Positions 26,602 to 35,115 of a stretch of 58,113 nucleotides of DNA are shown piece after piece. The stretch's first letter is position 1. Every line of letters starts with the position of its first letter. The notes beneath the pieces are model-generated. The model was not told where the DNA came from, ran no database searches, and saw only the letters and a list, made by a program, of their open reading frames with translations. Location: the NCBI RefSeq assembly GCF_001045675.1, contig NZ_LEKT01000016.1, positions 1 to 58,113 of the forward strand, read 5' to 3'. This DNA is from Megasphaera cerevisiae DSM 20462. GTDB taxonomy: Bacteria > Bacillota > Negativicutes > Veillonellales > Megasphaeraceae. The position numbers and the translations under genes were made by a program.

Positions 26602-27498
26602 TTATTTTGTACGCCACAGCTCATCTGCCACGGCATCCAGACGGTTCTTTTCTTCGGCAGTCAACGAGGATAGCGGTACCTTGCAGTTTTCCTGCATAGG
26701 CCGCCCCAGTTCCTTCAAGGCCCATTTCATGACCGGATTGAAGGTCGGATACGCTTCATAAAATTTCATGCGCTTATCTATCTGCCTCTGAATCTTACGA
26801 ATAGCCGCCAGATCTTCATTACGCAGTGCCTCGGCCGCACTGTGACACATATTCGGATATACATTGGACAAGGCGCCAATGCAGCCATTGCCGCCGGAAA
26901 TAACGGAGGGAATGCAGTTATTATCATATCCGGTGAATACCATAAAATCTGGATATTGACCTTTGATTTCCTGAATATACCGCTGCGTATGACGCAGTAT
27001 GGGATGCGTATCCTTTACGCCGATAAAATTTGTATGCTTTGCCAGCAGGCGCAGTATCGTTTCTCCGGAAACGTCATACCCCGTGCGGTCTGCAAAATTG
27101 TAAAGGAAAATATTACCGTGAATTTGTCCCATCACATCATCATAATACTGGAACACATTTTCCTGCGTGCAGGCACTGTAATATGGTCCGACAATAATAA
27201 CGGCATCAGCACCGGCATCAATCGCCGCATTGGATAAGCTGATCGTTTCGGACTTTGCCATACGGCCCGTGCCAGCTAAAACGAATCCCCGGCCAGCAAT
27301 GTATTTCACAGCATCGGCAATCATCTCCTTGATTTCATTATACGTAAAGGCATAAAATTCGCCGGCGCTGCCGCCAACCAAAATACCATCAATGCCAGCA
27401 CCTAAAATTTGATCATAGAACGCATGCATATTTTCATAGTTTACAGTGCCGTCAGCATTGACAGAGGTCAAAATCGGGCAAAAATATTTACAATCCAT
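26602..27498 (-). CDS. DapA-family aldolase/dehydratase (sugar-acid type)
   Basis: About 298 residues from MDCKYF (27498; AAGG is better spaced there than for the ATG at 27504). It is a TIM barrel of the DHDPS/NAL family: GGSAGEF replaces the usual GGTTGE, the Tyr is in FLYNFADRTG, and the Schiff-base Lys in IGVKDTH. It follows an altronate/galactarate-dehydratase-family gene and a hexuronate-type MFS gene, so it more probably acts on 2-keto-3-deoxy sugar acids than in lysine synthesis. It is the last gene of that operon. Confidence 0.85.
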   Translation of the reverse strand: MDCKYFCPILTSVNADGTVNYENMHAFYDQILGAGIDGILVGGSAGEFYAFTYNEIKEMIADAVKYIAGRGFVLAGTGRMAKSETISLSNAAIDAGADAVIIVGPYYSACTQENVFQYYDDVMGQIHGNIFLYNFADRTGYDVSGETILRLLAKHTNFIGVKDTHPILRHTQRYIQEIKGQYPDFMVFTGYDNNCIPSVISGGNGCIGALSNVYPNMCHSAAEALRNEDLAAIRKIQRQIDKRMKFYEAYPTFNPVMKWALKELGRPMQENCKVPLSSLTAEEKNRLDAVADELWRTK

Positions 27499-27579
27499 TG
27501 TCATTCACCTTCTCTTTCTTCTAAAATATAATTGTCAATAAATACTATTTTAATATTCAAAAATTACTTAATAACGATT

Positions 27580-28846
27580 TCATGCCTCAATAGGCTTAAT
27601 ATCCTTTAATACAAACAAATACATCAAAGCCCCCACTACACAAAGCGCTCCCGATACCCCCAATGCAGGAATAAACGAGCCTGTAGAAGAAATAATAAAG
27701 CCTGTAACAATAGGGCCTAAAATCCCACCAAAATTCGCAATGCAGTTTTGCATTCCTCCCAAGACAGACGTCATATTTTGAGGTGCTATGTCTCCTGGCA
27801 AACACCAAATAGCACTCCCGGCAAAAGATAAGCCTGCATAGGAAATACATAATAACACCATTAATATAGTATTACTAGAAGACAAGCCTGCAAACGCAAT
27901 AGTTGTTGCTAACACCATTCCGCCCACCAAGTTTGTTTTTCTTGCTATGTCCAATGATTTTGTTTGTTTATATGTGTAATCAAGCAGCCAACCGCCGAAC
28001 CACTCTGATAAAATCCCCGTCAAGGGCGGCAGCATAGCCATCCATCCCATTGTCGCAAAGGATAAGCCCCGCTCTTGCACCAAATACATGGGAAACCATG
28101 TGACAAAAAAATAAATAGAGTAATTTAATGTGAAAAAGCCAATACATATTGCAATAACATTTCTATATCTGAATAATTCATACCATTTCATGGGTTGAAC
28201 CGCAGCTATAGTGTGCACCCTTTTTTGCCCATTGCGTATATATTTTAGCTCTTCCTCGTTAACATATTTTTGTTTATCAGGATCATTATAATACCAAAAC
28301 CACACCAATGTCCAAATGACGCCTAAACTCCCGCAGATAATAAACGCTACATGCCAACTGTACGTTGCTATAATCCAAACAACCAACGGCATCGTAAATG
28401 CGGTGCCAAACCGGGATCCACTATCAAAAATAGCGGTCATTTTTCCTCTTTCATGATCAGGAAACCATTTTGCAGTAATACCCGCATTACAAGGATACGC
28501 ACCAGCTTCACCCGTTCCCATAAATATCCTGGCAAATAAAAAGTCCCATAGGTGTCCTAGCAAGTGCAGTTGCAACCGTTGCCAATGACCACCACAAAAC
28601 AGAAACACCTAAACAAATTCGTTGACCAATTCTGTCTGCTAACCAGCCGGCCGGAATTTGAAATGCGGCATAACTCCAAAAAAAAGCAGACATAATAAAT
28701 CCCATTTCAGCAGTCGTAATATGTAAGTCAGAAATAATTGCAGGTGCTGCCGCAGACATAACCGTGCGATCCAAATAATTAATAACGATGGTCATAAGCA
28801 TTAACGCTCCAACACCATATCGGGCATGCGTCATCATTTTTTTCAT
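27580..28846 (-). pseudogene. MFS sugar-acid transporter, broken by a single frameshift
   Basis: The N-terminal 112 residues (from MKKMMTHARYG at 28846, with AAGGACG upstream) run to ARTPMGLFICQ, then leave frame. Frame is regained at about 28535 as FARIFMGTGEAGAYPCNAG and continues to 27580. Joined, they give a normal-length member of the anion/hexuronate MFS family (GudP/ExuT-like) with NYLDRTVMSAAAP and the GTGEAGAYPCN motif. One extra base in the minus-strand CTTTTTATTTGCC explains the break. The rest shows no decay, so it is either a recent mutation, a phase-variable tract or a sequencing error. Confidence 0.85.
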
Positions 28847-28910
28847 AAATACCACGTCCTTCCAATACTTATATTCCATTTATATATATCGTATGAAACT
28901 ATAACGCACT

Positions 28911-30428
28911 TTATACGGTTGTTGCCAACCGCCAAATCGAGAAATCATTTTGTTTATTGATTTCAGCCTTGGTTCGCGTCCCTTGGCTTATTTTTACCAT
29001 ATAGTCCAGAATTTCTTCTCCTACTTCCTGAATTGTTCTTTTACCTTCAATTACCGTACCGGCGTTTAAATCAATGGAATCATTCATCGATTGGAAAACC
29101 TGCGAATTGGAGGCAATCTTGATCGTTGGTGTAATAGGACTTCCCGTAGGCGTTCCCCTGCCCGTTGTAAAAACACATATATTACAACCGCCGGCCACCA
29201 TACCGCTGAGCTGTTCAATGTCATTACCCGGCGTATTCATGAAGGTAAGACCAATATCAGTAATGGGCTGTGCATATTGTTTTACTGCTACTACCAGCTG
29301 ATTTCCGGCCTTATAGACACAGCCCAGTGATTTTTCCTCAATACTGCTGAGCCCGCCTTCAATATTTCCCGGGCTTGGGTTGGCACCGCGAATATCAGCA
29401 TGGGCCTGAATAACAGTATTCTCAAACCCCTTAATAGTGTCCATGACCTGCTGACTCACTGCAGCATTCACGGCCCGTGCTGCCAAAATATGCTCTGCTC
29501 CGATTAATTCTGTCGTTTCGGCAAGAATAACGCTGCCGCCTTGCTGAATAACGATATCGGATGCATCACCTAAGCTTGGATTCGCCGACAATCCTGAAAA
29601 GCTGTCACTGCCGCCGCACTCTGTCCCCAGTACTACATCGGCCAGCGTTCCTTTGCTTTTTACAGCGGTTAAAGCTTTATCCAGCATATTTTGAACAATC
29701 TTGATTCCTTTTTTGATACTTTTTTCTGTACCGCCAGTTTCTTGAATAGTCAGATATTCTATCGGTTTATAAGGAGCTCTGCTTTTAATCTCATCAGCCA
29801 CTTCCCGAGCCGGAACTCCTTCACAGCCAAGGCCTACCACCAGTACAGCCGCTACATTGGGATTGGCCCCGGTCCCGGCCAACACATCCCGCGTCTGCCG
29901 GGCGTCATAGCTGAGTTCACTGCAGCCATGCTGATGCGTAACATATACGACACTTGTATCTGTCGTTTGACAGGCAGTACCATATATAAATGTATTAGCA
30001 ATACGTTCAACTACTTTATTGGCACAATGCACACTGGGAATTACTAATACGTGATTGCGAAAACCAAAAGAACCGTCCGGCCGTCTATATCCCTGCAGCT
30101 CATAGTTTTTACAGCTATGGGCAATCTCCCTTGTACCATGTACCTGTTGTTTGATTTCCCGTACCGTATGATCTGTATCACCGCGGCCGCGCTCACCTTC
30201 TAAGTTATGCACATGAACCCACTCGCCGACTTGAATAGGTTTCGCAGCGATGCCGATATGAGATGCATATTTGATGATCGGCTGACCGCTTCGAATATTC
30301 TGCGTCGCAAATTTATGCCCGCTAGGAATATCTTCCCGTATCGTCACACCTAAAACTTCGCTGCCTTTTGACAATGCTTCAAGAGCGGTTGCTACATTAT
30401 CTAATTCACTGACATGAATTCCCTTCAT
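28911..30428 (-). CDS. UxaA-family altronate/galactarate dehydratase
   Basis: 505 residues. An N-terminal SAF domain (about 1-90, DIPSGHKFATQNIRSGQPIIKYA) is followed by the UxaA core with GFRNHVLVIPSVHCAN, THQHGCSEL, LGCEG, ETGGT, GTECGGSDSFSG and, near the end, GRGTPTGSPITPTIKI. These enzymes are iron-dependent dehydratases of altronate or galactarate. The DapA-like gene and MFS transporter downstream fit a sugar-acid pathway. AAAGGAGAGG precedes the ATG. It carries both the SAF and catalytic parts that E. coli UxaA has in one chain. Confidence 0.9.
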   Translation of the reverse strand: MKGIHVSELDNVATALEALSKGSEVLGVTIREDIPSGHKFATQNIRSGQPIIKYASHIGIAAKPIQVGEWVHVHNLEGERGRGDTDHTVREIKQQVHGTREIAHSCKNYELQGYRRPDGSFGFRNHVLVIPSVHCANKVVERIANTFIYGTACQTTDTSVVYVTHQHGCSELSYDARQTRDVLAGTGANPNVAAVLVVGLGCEGVPAREVADEIKSRAPYKPIEYLTIQETGGTEKSIKKGIKIVQNMLDKALTAVKSKGTLADVVLGTECGGSDSFSGLSANPSLGDASDIVIQQGGSVILAETTELIGAEHILAARAVNAAVSQQVMDTIKGFENTVIQAHADIRGANPSPGNIEGGLSSIEEKSLGCVYKAGNQLVVAVKQYAQPITDIGLTFMNTPGNDIEQLSGMVAGGCNICVFTTGRGTPTGSPITPTIKIASNSQVFQSMNDSIDLNAGTVIEGKRTIQEVGEEILDYMVKISQGTRTKAEINKQNDFSIWRLATTV

Positions 30429-30450
30429 TATTATCCTCTCCTTTTTTTGT

Positions 30451-30490
30451 GTTTGTATATACTAATTACGTTTGTATATTCTAATATTAG
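30451..30490. promoter_or_regulatory. candidate IclR-type operator: direct repeats in the leader
   Basis: GTTTGTATAT occurs at 30451-30460 and again at 30470-30479 (19-bp period), next to a CTAATATTAG palindrome (30481-30490). All lie just downstream of the -10, where a repressor would block transcription. The IclR protein at 31697-32482 is the obvious candidate. Confidence 0.55.
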
Positions 30491-30494
30491 TTCG

Positions 30495-30523
30495 AGTATA
30501 TCATTCGTAAAATTCACTGTCAA
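30495..30523 (-). promoter_or_regulatory. promoter of the sugar-acid operon
   Basis: Minus strand TTGACA (30518-30523), a 17-base spacer and TATACT (30495-30500), about 65 bases before the dehydratase ATG. Confidence 0.8.
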
Positions 30524-30540
30524 TGCTTTTTATTTCATAT

Positions 30541-30880
30541 AGTAATAGTATTTACGCATAATATATGTTCAATCCATACTTAAAAGTAATGTAAATCATT
30601 TTTATTGCAAATAAAAACAAAGGCCCGTGATCGTCCTATCAAAAGAACTTCTTCGCCTCATAATTAAAGACTGCTAAAACCAAAATAAAATGATAAGGTA
30701 CTCCAAATTTTATGGCACAAGGTAAATTAGCTTTGCCACTGGAACACGTGATTTTACTGGAACCTGATCAAAGGAACTTCTAGTAAAAAAGATCTCTTGC
30801 GAAAGCAAAGAAATTTATTACTATAAATTTAGGATAATGATACAGTTGATCTGTCTGAAAGCCATATAGGTACACGCTCT
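30541..30880. other. intergenic stretch without a gene
   Basis: About 340 AT-rich bases between the sugar-acid promoter and the YefM-YoeB promoter. No ribosome site with a matching frame, no clear hairpin and no repeat was seen. Confidence 0.6.
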
Positions 30881-30882
30881 TA

Positions 30883-30911
30883 TTGAAGTACATGTACTTG
30901 TGTGATATAAT
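30883..30911 (+). promoter_or_regulatory. yefM-yoeB promoter with overlapping TGTAC palindrome
   Basis: TTGAAG (30883-30888), 17 bases, TATAAT (30906-30911). A perfect 14-bp palindrome AAGTACATGTACTT (30886-30899) overlaps the -35 and spacer. YefM operators of other species contain TGTACA-type cores, so this is the probable autoregulatory site. Confidence 0.7.
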
Positions 30912-30938
30912 AAAATTACACAGAAAGGATGTGATCGT

Positions 30939-31208
30939 ATGAAAATTATGAGTCAATCAAAAGCAAGAAAAGAGTTTTTTAAAATAGCAAAAGATGTCAA
31001 TGCTGACAGCATCCCCGTTATTGCGACCAACAAGGATATTGATAGCGACGTCGTGATAATGTCCAGAGCCGACTACGAAAGCCTGAAAGAAACCTTATAT
31101 ATCCTGTCCGTCCCCGGAATGGCCGAAAAACTGCGGGAATCTTTTGATGATCAAGGCGAAGACTTTGACGGTGATTTAGACCACCTTGTACAAGCTCAAA
31201 GTCACTAA
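30939..31208 (+). CDS. yefM: YefM/Phd-family antitoxin
   Basis: 89 residues. The N-terminal DNA-binding part (SQSKARKEFFKIAKDVNAD) and the middle SDVVIMSRADYESLKETLYIL are typical of YefM/Phd; the acidic C-terminus (SFDDQGEDFDGDLDH) would wrap the toxin. It represses its own promoter and neutralises YoeB. It overlaps the toxin frame by 23 bases. GAAAGGATG precedes the ATG. Confidence 0.9.
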   Translation: MKIMSQSKARKEFFKIAKDVNADSIPVIATNKDIDSDVVIMSRADYESLKETLYILSVPGMAEKLRESFDDQGEDFDGDLDHLVQAQSH

Positions 31209-31440
31209 GAGATTTAAGCAAGACGCGATAAAGATATATCAGTATCCGGCCATGTATAAAAAACTGAAAGTCTTGATTAAAGTCCTGCAAGCGAATCCGT
31301 ACAATCCGCCATATGAAAAATTAATATGCAGAGATAACACGTATTCAAGACGTCTTAATATCCAGCATAGATTAGTTTACGAAATCTTTGAAGATACAAA
31401 AACAGTGAAATTGCATTCCTGTTGGACACATTACGAATGA
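31186..31440 (+). CDS. yoeB: YoeB/Txe-family ribosome-dependent mRNA interferase
   Basis: 84 residues, the exact YoeB length. The catalytic Arg lies in QHRLVYEI (about 64) and the C-terminus ends CWTHYE, matching the His-Tyr pair of YoeB. It cleaves mRNA in the ribosomal A site. It starts at TTG (31186) inside the antitoxin gene; an upstream in-frame GTG is followed by a stop, which supports TTG. Intact, hence probably active. Confidence 0.9.
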   Translation: MYKLKVTKRFKQDAIKIYQYPAMYKKLKVLIKVLQANPYNPPYEKLICRDNTYSRRLNIQHRLVYEIFEDTKTVKLHSCWTHYE

Positions 31441-31495
31441 GAGGTTCCTTACCCGCAGGAAGTAGTATTAAATTATAGAAAAACAGGATAGCTAT

Positions 31496-31645
31496 ATGCT
31501 TAATCCTGCTTTTTTTGTAATTATATCTCTGTTTTTATTTTTCTTAATATTATTGGGATTAGCCATTAGATATATTGTGAATGGATTGTCTATTGGGGAA
31601 AATACATTCTTGCTGATAAGTAAGAAAAAAGGACTGCAGCAATAA
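31496..31645 (+). CDS. possible 49-residue membrane peptide
   Basis: A short frame begins ATG (31496) with AGGA 8 bases upstream and encodes a single strong membrane helix (FFVIISLFLFFLILLGLAI) plus a basic end with SKKKGLQQ. It lies 55 bases after yoeB and its end runs into the 5' arm of the terminator. It could be a real small membrane protein or a chance frame in AT-rich DNA; no family recognised. Confidence 0.3.
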   Translation: MLNPAFFVIISLFLFFLILLGLAIRYIVNGLSIGENTFLLISKKKGLQQ

Positions 31646-31678
31646 GGAATAACCCTCATTTTGCTGCAGTCCTTTTTA
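31628..31678. terminator. bidirectional terminator between yoeB and the IclR gene
   Basis: AAAGGACTGCAGCA pairs with TGCTGCAGTCCTTT across a 20-base loop, with A-run and T-run flanks. Confidence 0.85.
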
Positions 31679-31696
31679 ATAACCAGCGTAATTCTA

Positions 31697-32482
31697 TTAC
31701 TTTTTATACGATATATCCATATTATTTACAGGAATCATTTTCATTTCCTGTTCAATGCGCACTGCCTGCTGCTTCAGCAGAGAGACAATAGACTGAACTT
31801 TTTCTGGTGTTGAACGAAAAATAGGAAGACTGACACTCATGGAAGCCAGAATATCATTCTCCCGTCTAATCGGTACGGCTAAGCATTCTACCTCTATATG
31901 CGTCTCTCCGATTTCATGAGCATATCCATTAGCTCTGACCGCTGCAATCTGCGTTAACAACATATCTATATCAACTGTCGTTTTTTCTGTATATCGTGTC
32001 AACCCCTCGGCATATAAGGTACGAATAGCTTCATCACTCAATCCGGAAAGAAGGGCTTTCCCCAGAGAGGTTGCAGAAGCTGCCAGCGTTTTTCCCACAT
32101 GCGACGTAATCCGTATAGCTTGATCCGGTTCCGTTTTTTCCACATACAATACATCTGGACCATCCAATACGCCCAGCTGGCATATTTCATCACACTGTGA
32201 TACGATTTCCCGCATATGCGGCCGGATAATAGCTAAATAATCCAGTGAATGTTCGTATGCGTTTCCCAGCTTGAAGCACTGCTGACCGATTGTAATCACA
32301 GAATTATGTATCTTCAAATATCTTTCATGGGCCAACGTCATAATAATCGGATGAAGCGTCCCTTTGGCGATTCCAGTCTGATTTGAAATATCCGTCAAGG
32401 TCAGCTCTTTATCGCTGTCGCAAACAGTCTCCAATATATGCAGCACTCGTAATGTCGGATGATGTAATTTACTATATTCCAT
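31697..32482 (-). CDS. IclR-family transcriptional regulator
   Basis: 261 residues. The winged HTH is at about 8-68 (LTLTDISNQTGIAKGTLHPII); the effector domain includes LASMSVSLPIF. IclR proteins bind small carbon acids and typically repress adjacent catabolic operons. The sugar-acid operon lies downstream on the same strand, separated by a plus-strand toxin-antitoxin pair, and is the likely target. AGGTGAAAT precedes the ATG. Confidence 0.88.
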   Translation of the reverse strand: MEYSKLHHPTLRVLHILETVCDSDKELTLTDISNQTGIAKGTLHPIIMTLAHERYLKIHNSVITIGQQCFKLGNAYEHSLDYLAIIRPHMREIVSQCDEICQLGVLDGPDVLYVEKTEPDQAIRITSHVGKTLAASATSLGKALLSGLSDEAIRTLYAEGLTRYTEKTTVDIDMLLTQIAAVRANGYAHEIGETHIEVECLAVPIRRENDILASMSVSLPIFRSTPEKVQSIVSLLKQQAVRIEQEMKMIPVNNMDISYKK

Positions 32483-32706
32483 ATTTCACCTGTATCAGGA
32501 TACGTTAAAATTAATAAGTATATTAAATTCATTATAACGAATATAGTTTTTATTGTAAAGTAAACAAATCATGCGGCAACCAAAGAAAGGACGTCATCGG
32601 AAGGATACCGTACATGACAAAAAATATCTGATGATGGTGAAAAGCCAGGTCACGACTTGATTGACACCCTAGTTTCCAACCAACCGGCTTATCGTAAAAC
32701 TCACAT

Positions 32707-32757
32707 AAAAATAACGTATCTGCCGCATCACCGCACAACAGGTACGTTATTTTATCC
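32707..32757 (-). terminator. terminator after the 68-residue membrane protein gene
   Basis: Minus strand AAAATAACGTACCTG ... CAG-ATACGTTATTTTTATG around a GC-rich middle, 15 bases after the stop. Confidence 0.75.
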
Positions 32758-32771
32758 GCCCCGCACCGGCC

Positions 32772-32978
32772 TCACCGGAACATGAGCAAAGTAACAAGGA
32801 TAGACAGAATCAGCATAGGCCCTACAAAGACCGCTGCTGACGTACTGGCCGCCAGGCAGATCGCCAATCCCAAGACTGCGCCGATCCCCAATTCAGCCAA
32901 TCCAAAGGAACTAAAGAAATAATCCATAAATCCTTCCGAACGTTTTACGGCCGGAGCCTTTACCATTTCATTCATCAT
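32772..32978 (-). CDS. 68-residue membrane protein
   Basis: Start chosen at 32978 because GAGGGGAATCATT precedes that ATG; the frame continues further upstream without a ribosome site. The product has a polar N-terminus (MMNEMVKAPAVKRSEGFMDY) and two membrane helices (about 22-45 and 50-67). No family recognised. It is monocistronic, with its own terminator and a striking palindrome in the leader. Confidence 0.6.
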   Translation of the reverse strand: MMNEMVKAPAVKRSEGFMDYFFSSFGLAELGIGAVLGLAICLAASTSAAVFVGPMLILSILVTLLMFR

Positions 32979-33084
32979 AATGATTCCCCTCTTTTCACAT
33001 GACGCCACTAAAAAAAGCCGAAAAGGTACTTTCATCATATTCGCACCCTTGCGACCTTTCATTATCTTGCAATATATATTTCCA

Positions 33085-33132
33085 TAATTAAAGATATATG
33101 TCATATATATCTTTAATTACAACTTTATTATA
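33085..33132 (-). promoter_or_regulatory. promoter -10 and leader palindrome of the 68-residue protein gene
   Basis: Minus strand TATAAT (33127-33132) is followed by a perfect 15-bp inverted repeat (TAATTAAAGATATAT, 33085-33099 and 33105-33119) with a 5-base centre, at about +1 to +40. It could be an operator or an mRNA 5' hairpin. The -35 (ATGTAC) is weak. Confidence 0.55.
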
Positions 33133-33209
33133 CACTTTTTCCATGTTATGTACATGTTTTTATAATAATTTATTAATATTTTATTGACATTGTCGTTTTT
33201 ACAAAAACG

Positions 33210-33259
33210 CAAAAAGGCTGATATGCGGTATAAAAAACAGCGCATCAGCCTTTCTTTTT
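33210..33259. terminator. terminator after the gamma-glutamyltransferase gene
   Basis: AAAGGCTGAT(AT)GCG and CGCATCAGCCTTT close on a 13-base loop, with A and T runs on either side. Confidence 0.8.
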
Positions 33260-33298
33260 CATATATATATTTATTTTTTATCATTATTTAATTTGACA

Positions 33299-34906
33299 TT
33301 ACCATGCTGCGACCGCACCATCGGCCCGCGGTTCCGTAGCTCCGGCAAGAATGCCGGTATGATCGCGCCAGATAATTTGTCCCCGGCCATAGGCCATACT
33401 GTCTGGATTAATGACGATATCATGGCCCATCGCCTGCAATTCGGCCACAAGCTCACGCGGCACAGACGATTCTACCTCGATGACCCGTCCGCCAATCCAC
33501 TGCCACCGCGGCGCATCCAGCGCAGCCTGCGGATTGAGATGAAAATCAATCGTATTCATAAGGACCTGGAGTTGTCCCTGCGGCTGCATAAAGCCACCCA
33601 TCACGCCAAATGGTCCTACGGGCTTTCCGCCCTGCGTCAAAAATCCCGGAATAATCGTATGATATGATTTTTTGCGGGCCCCGACGCAATTATCACTGGC
33701 TGAATCCATAGAAAAATTACTGCCCCGATTGCTAAGTGCCACCCCATATCCCGGAATCACAATACCGGAGCCAAATCCGGCAAAATTGCTTTGAATGAAG
33801 GAAACCATATTTCCTTCGCCATCTGCCGTACAAAGATAGACCGTCCCGCCGTTATCAGCATCCACCGGTTCGGGCAGAACAGCCTTACTGCCAATAAGGC
33901 AACGGCGCTGCGCAGCATATTCCTCAGACAGCCAATACGCAAGGTTTGTCTTCATAAAACGAGGATCGGCAATATATTGTTTCCCATCCGTAAAGGCCAG
34001 CTTCATTGCTTCAATCTGCCGGTGAAAAGTTGTCACCGTATCCCGCGCCTCAAACGCAAATTCCCGAAGAATATTCAGCGCCATAAGGACTACCAGACCA
34101 TGCCCGTTCGGCGGTATTTCCCACACATCATATCCCCTATAGCCCGTATGAATCGGTTCTACCCATTCCGGTTCATATCCGGATACGTCCTCAGAGCGAA
34201 TATAGCCGCCGGTTTTTCGGGACCAGGCATCAATCGCTCCGGCTATTTCCCCTTCATACATATCCCGGCACTGACTATCCCGCAGCAGGCGCAGTGCTTT
34301 GGCATGATCAGGCAGGGTCAGAATTTCACCGGCCCGAACAGCTCTGCCGTTGGGAAAAAAAGTAGAAAACAGACCTGAAAAAGCCTCTTCATTCCGGTAC
34401 GGGGCAAACTCCGCTTCACTTTCCCGAAGCATTGCCGCCAAATTAGGCATAACAGCATAGCCTTCCTCCGCATACGCAATGGCCGGATCAAAAAGCCGGG
34501 CAAAGGGAAGACGTCCAAACCGCTGGTGTATCGCGGCCCAGGCTGCCGGCGCGCCGGGAACCATAACAGGCATCCAGCCTCTCTTGGGAACAGCATCACA
34601 GCCCCGGTTCCGAAGTGCCTCCCAGGTGAGTCGCTGGGGAGACCAGCCGCTGCCGTTTAATCCATACAGATCCCCTTTTATCCAAATCAAGGCAAATACA
34701 TCGCTGCCAAGACCATTGCTGGTCGGTTCTAATACGACCAAGCTGATTGCAGCTGCCAGAGCAGCATCTACAGCATTGCCGCCCTGCTTCAGCATGTCCA
34801 GACCGGCCTGCGAAGCCAGTGTCTGCGAGGTACATACCATGCCGTGCCGTGCATAAACGACCTCCCGGCGCGATGTATAGGGATACTGACTGGAATCAAA
34901 TTGCAT
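33299..34906 (-). CDS. gamma-glutamyltransferase family protein
   Basis: 535 residues, Ntn-hydrolase fold. The N-terminus ARHGMVCTSQTLASQAGLDML and QGGNAVDAALAAAISLVVLEP are family motifs. The autoprocessing nucleophile is the Thr in DNGGTVYLCTADGEGN, followed by SNFAGFGSGI and GGFMQPQGQLQ. No signal peptide is apparent, so it resembles the cytoplasmic YwrD-type group more than secreted GGT. It would hydrolyse or transfer gamma-glutamyl groups or acylate amides. GGGGGAG precedes the ATG. It stands alone. Confidence 0.87.
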   Translation of the reverse strand: MQFDSSQYPYTSRREVVYARHGMVCTSQTLASQAGLDMLKQGGNAVDAALAAAISLVVLEPTSNGLGSDVFALIWIKGDLYGLNGSGWSPQRLTWEALRNRGCDAVPKRGWMPVMVPGAPAAWAAIHQRFGRLPFARLFDPAIAYAEEGYAVMPNLAAMLRESEAEFAPYRNEEAFSGLFSTFFPNGRAVRAGEILTLPDHAKALRLLRDSQCRDMYEGEIAGAIDAWSRKTGGYIRSEDVSGYEPEWVEPIHTGYRGYDVWEIPPNGHGLVVLMALNILREFAFEARDTVTTFHRQIEAMKLAFTDGKQYIADPRFMKTNLAYWLSEEYAAQRRCLIGSKAVLPEPVDADNGGTVYLCTADGEGNMVSFIQSNFAGFGSGIVIPGYGVALSNRGSNFSMDSASDNCVGARKKSYHTIIPGFLTQGGKPVGPFGVMGGFMQPQGQLQVLMNTIDFHLNPQAALDAPRWQWIGGRVIEVESSVPRELVAELQAMGHDIVINPDSMAYGRGQIIWRDHTGILAGATEPRADGAVAAW

Positions 34907-35115
34907 ATAAACTCCCCCTTTTGTATATCATATATATTTCTACTATATCATATAAGCCCGTTCCCGTCAGCAGTATATGCCTGCCGTCAATAATTTATTC
35001 TGCAAATTTTTTTTACAAATATCATATTCCGTCTTCACTTAAAAGCCTTTTATCGCTATAATAGTAGTACATCCATTATATGAAAAACTATCAATCGCAA
35101 GAAGGAGAATTCATC

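Noticed and set aside
32550-32738. 62-residue minus-strand frame
   Set aside because: It overlaps a terminator hairpin, has no ribosome site and no recognisable protein features.
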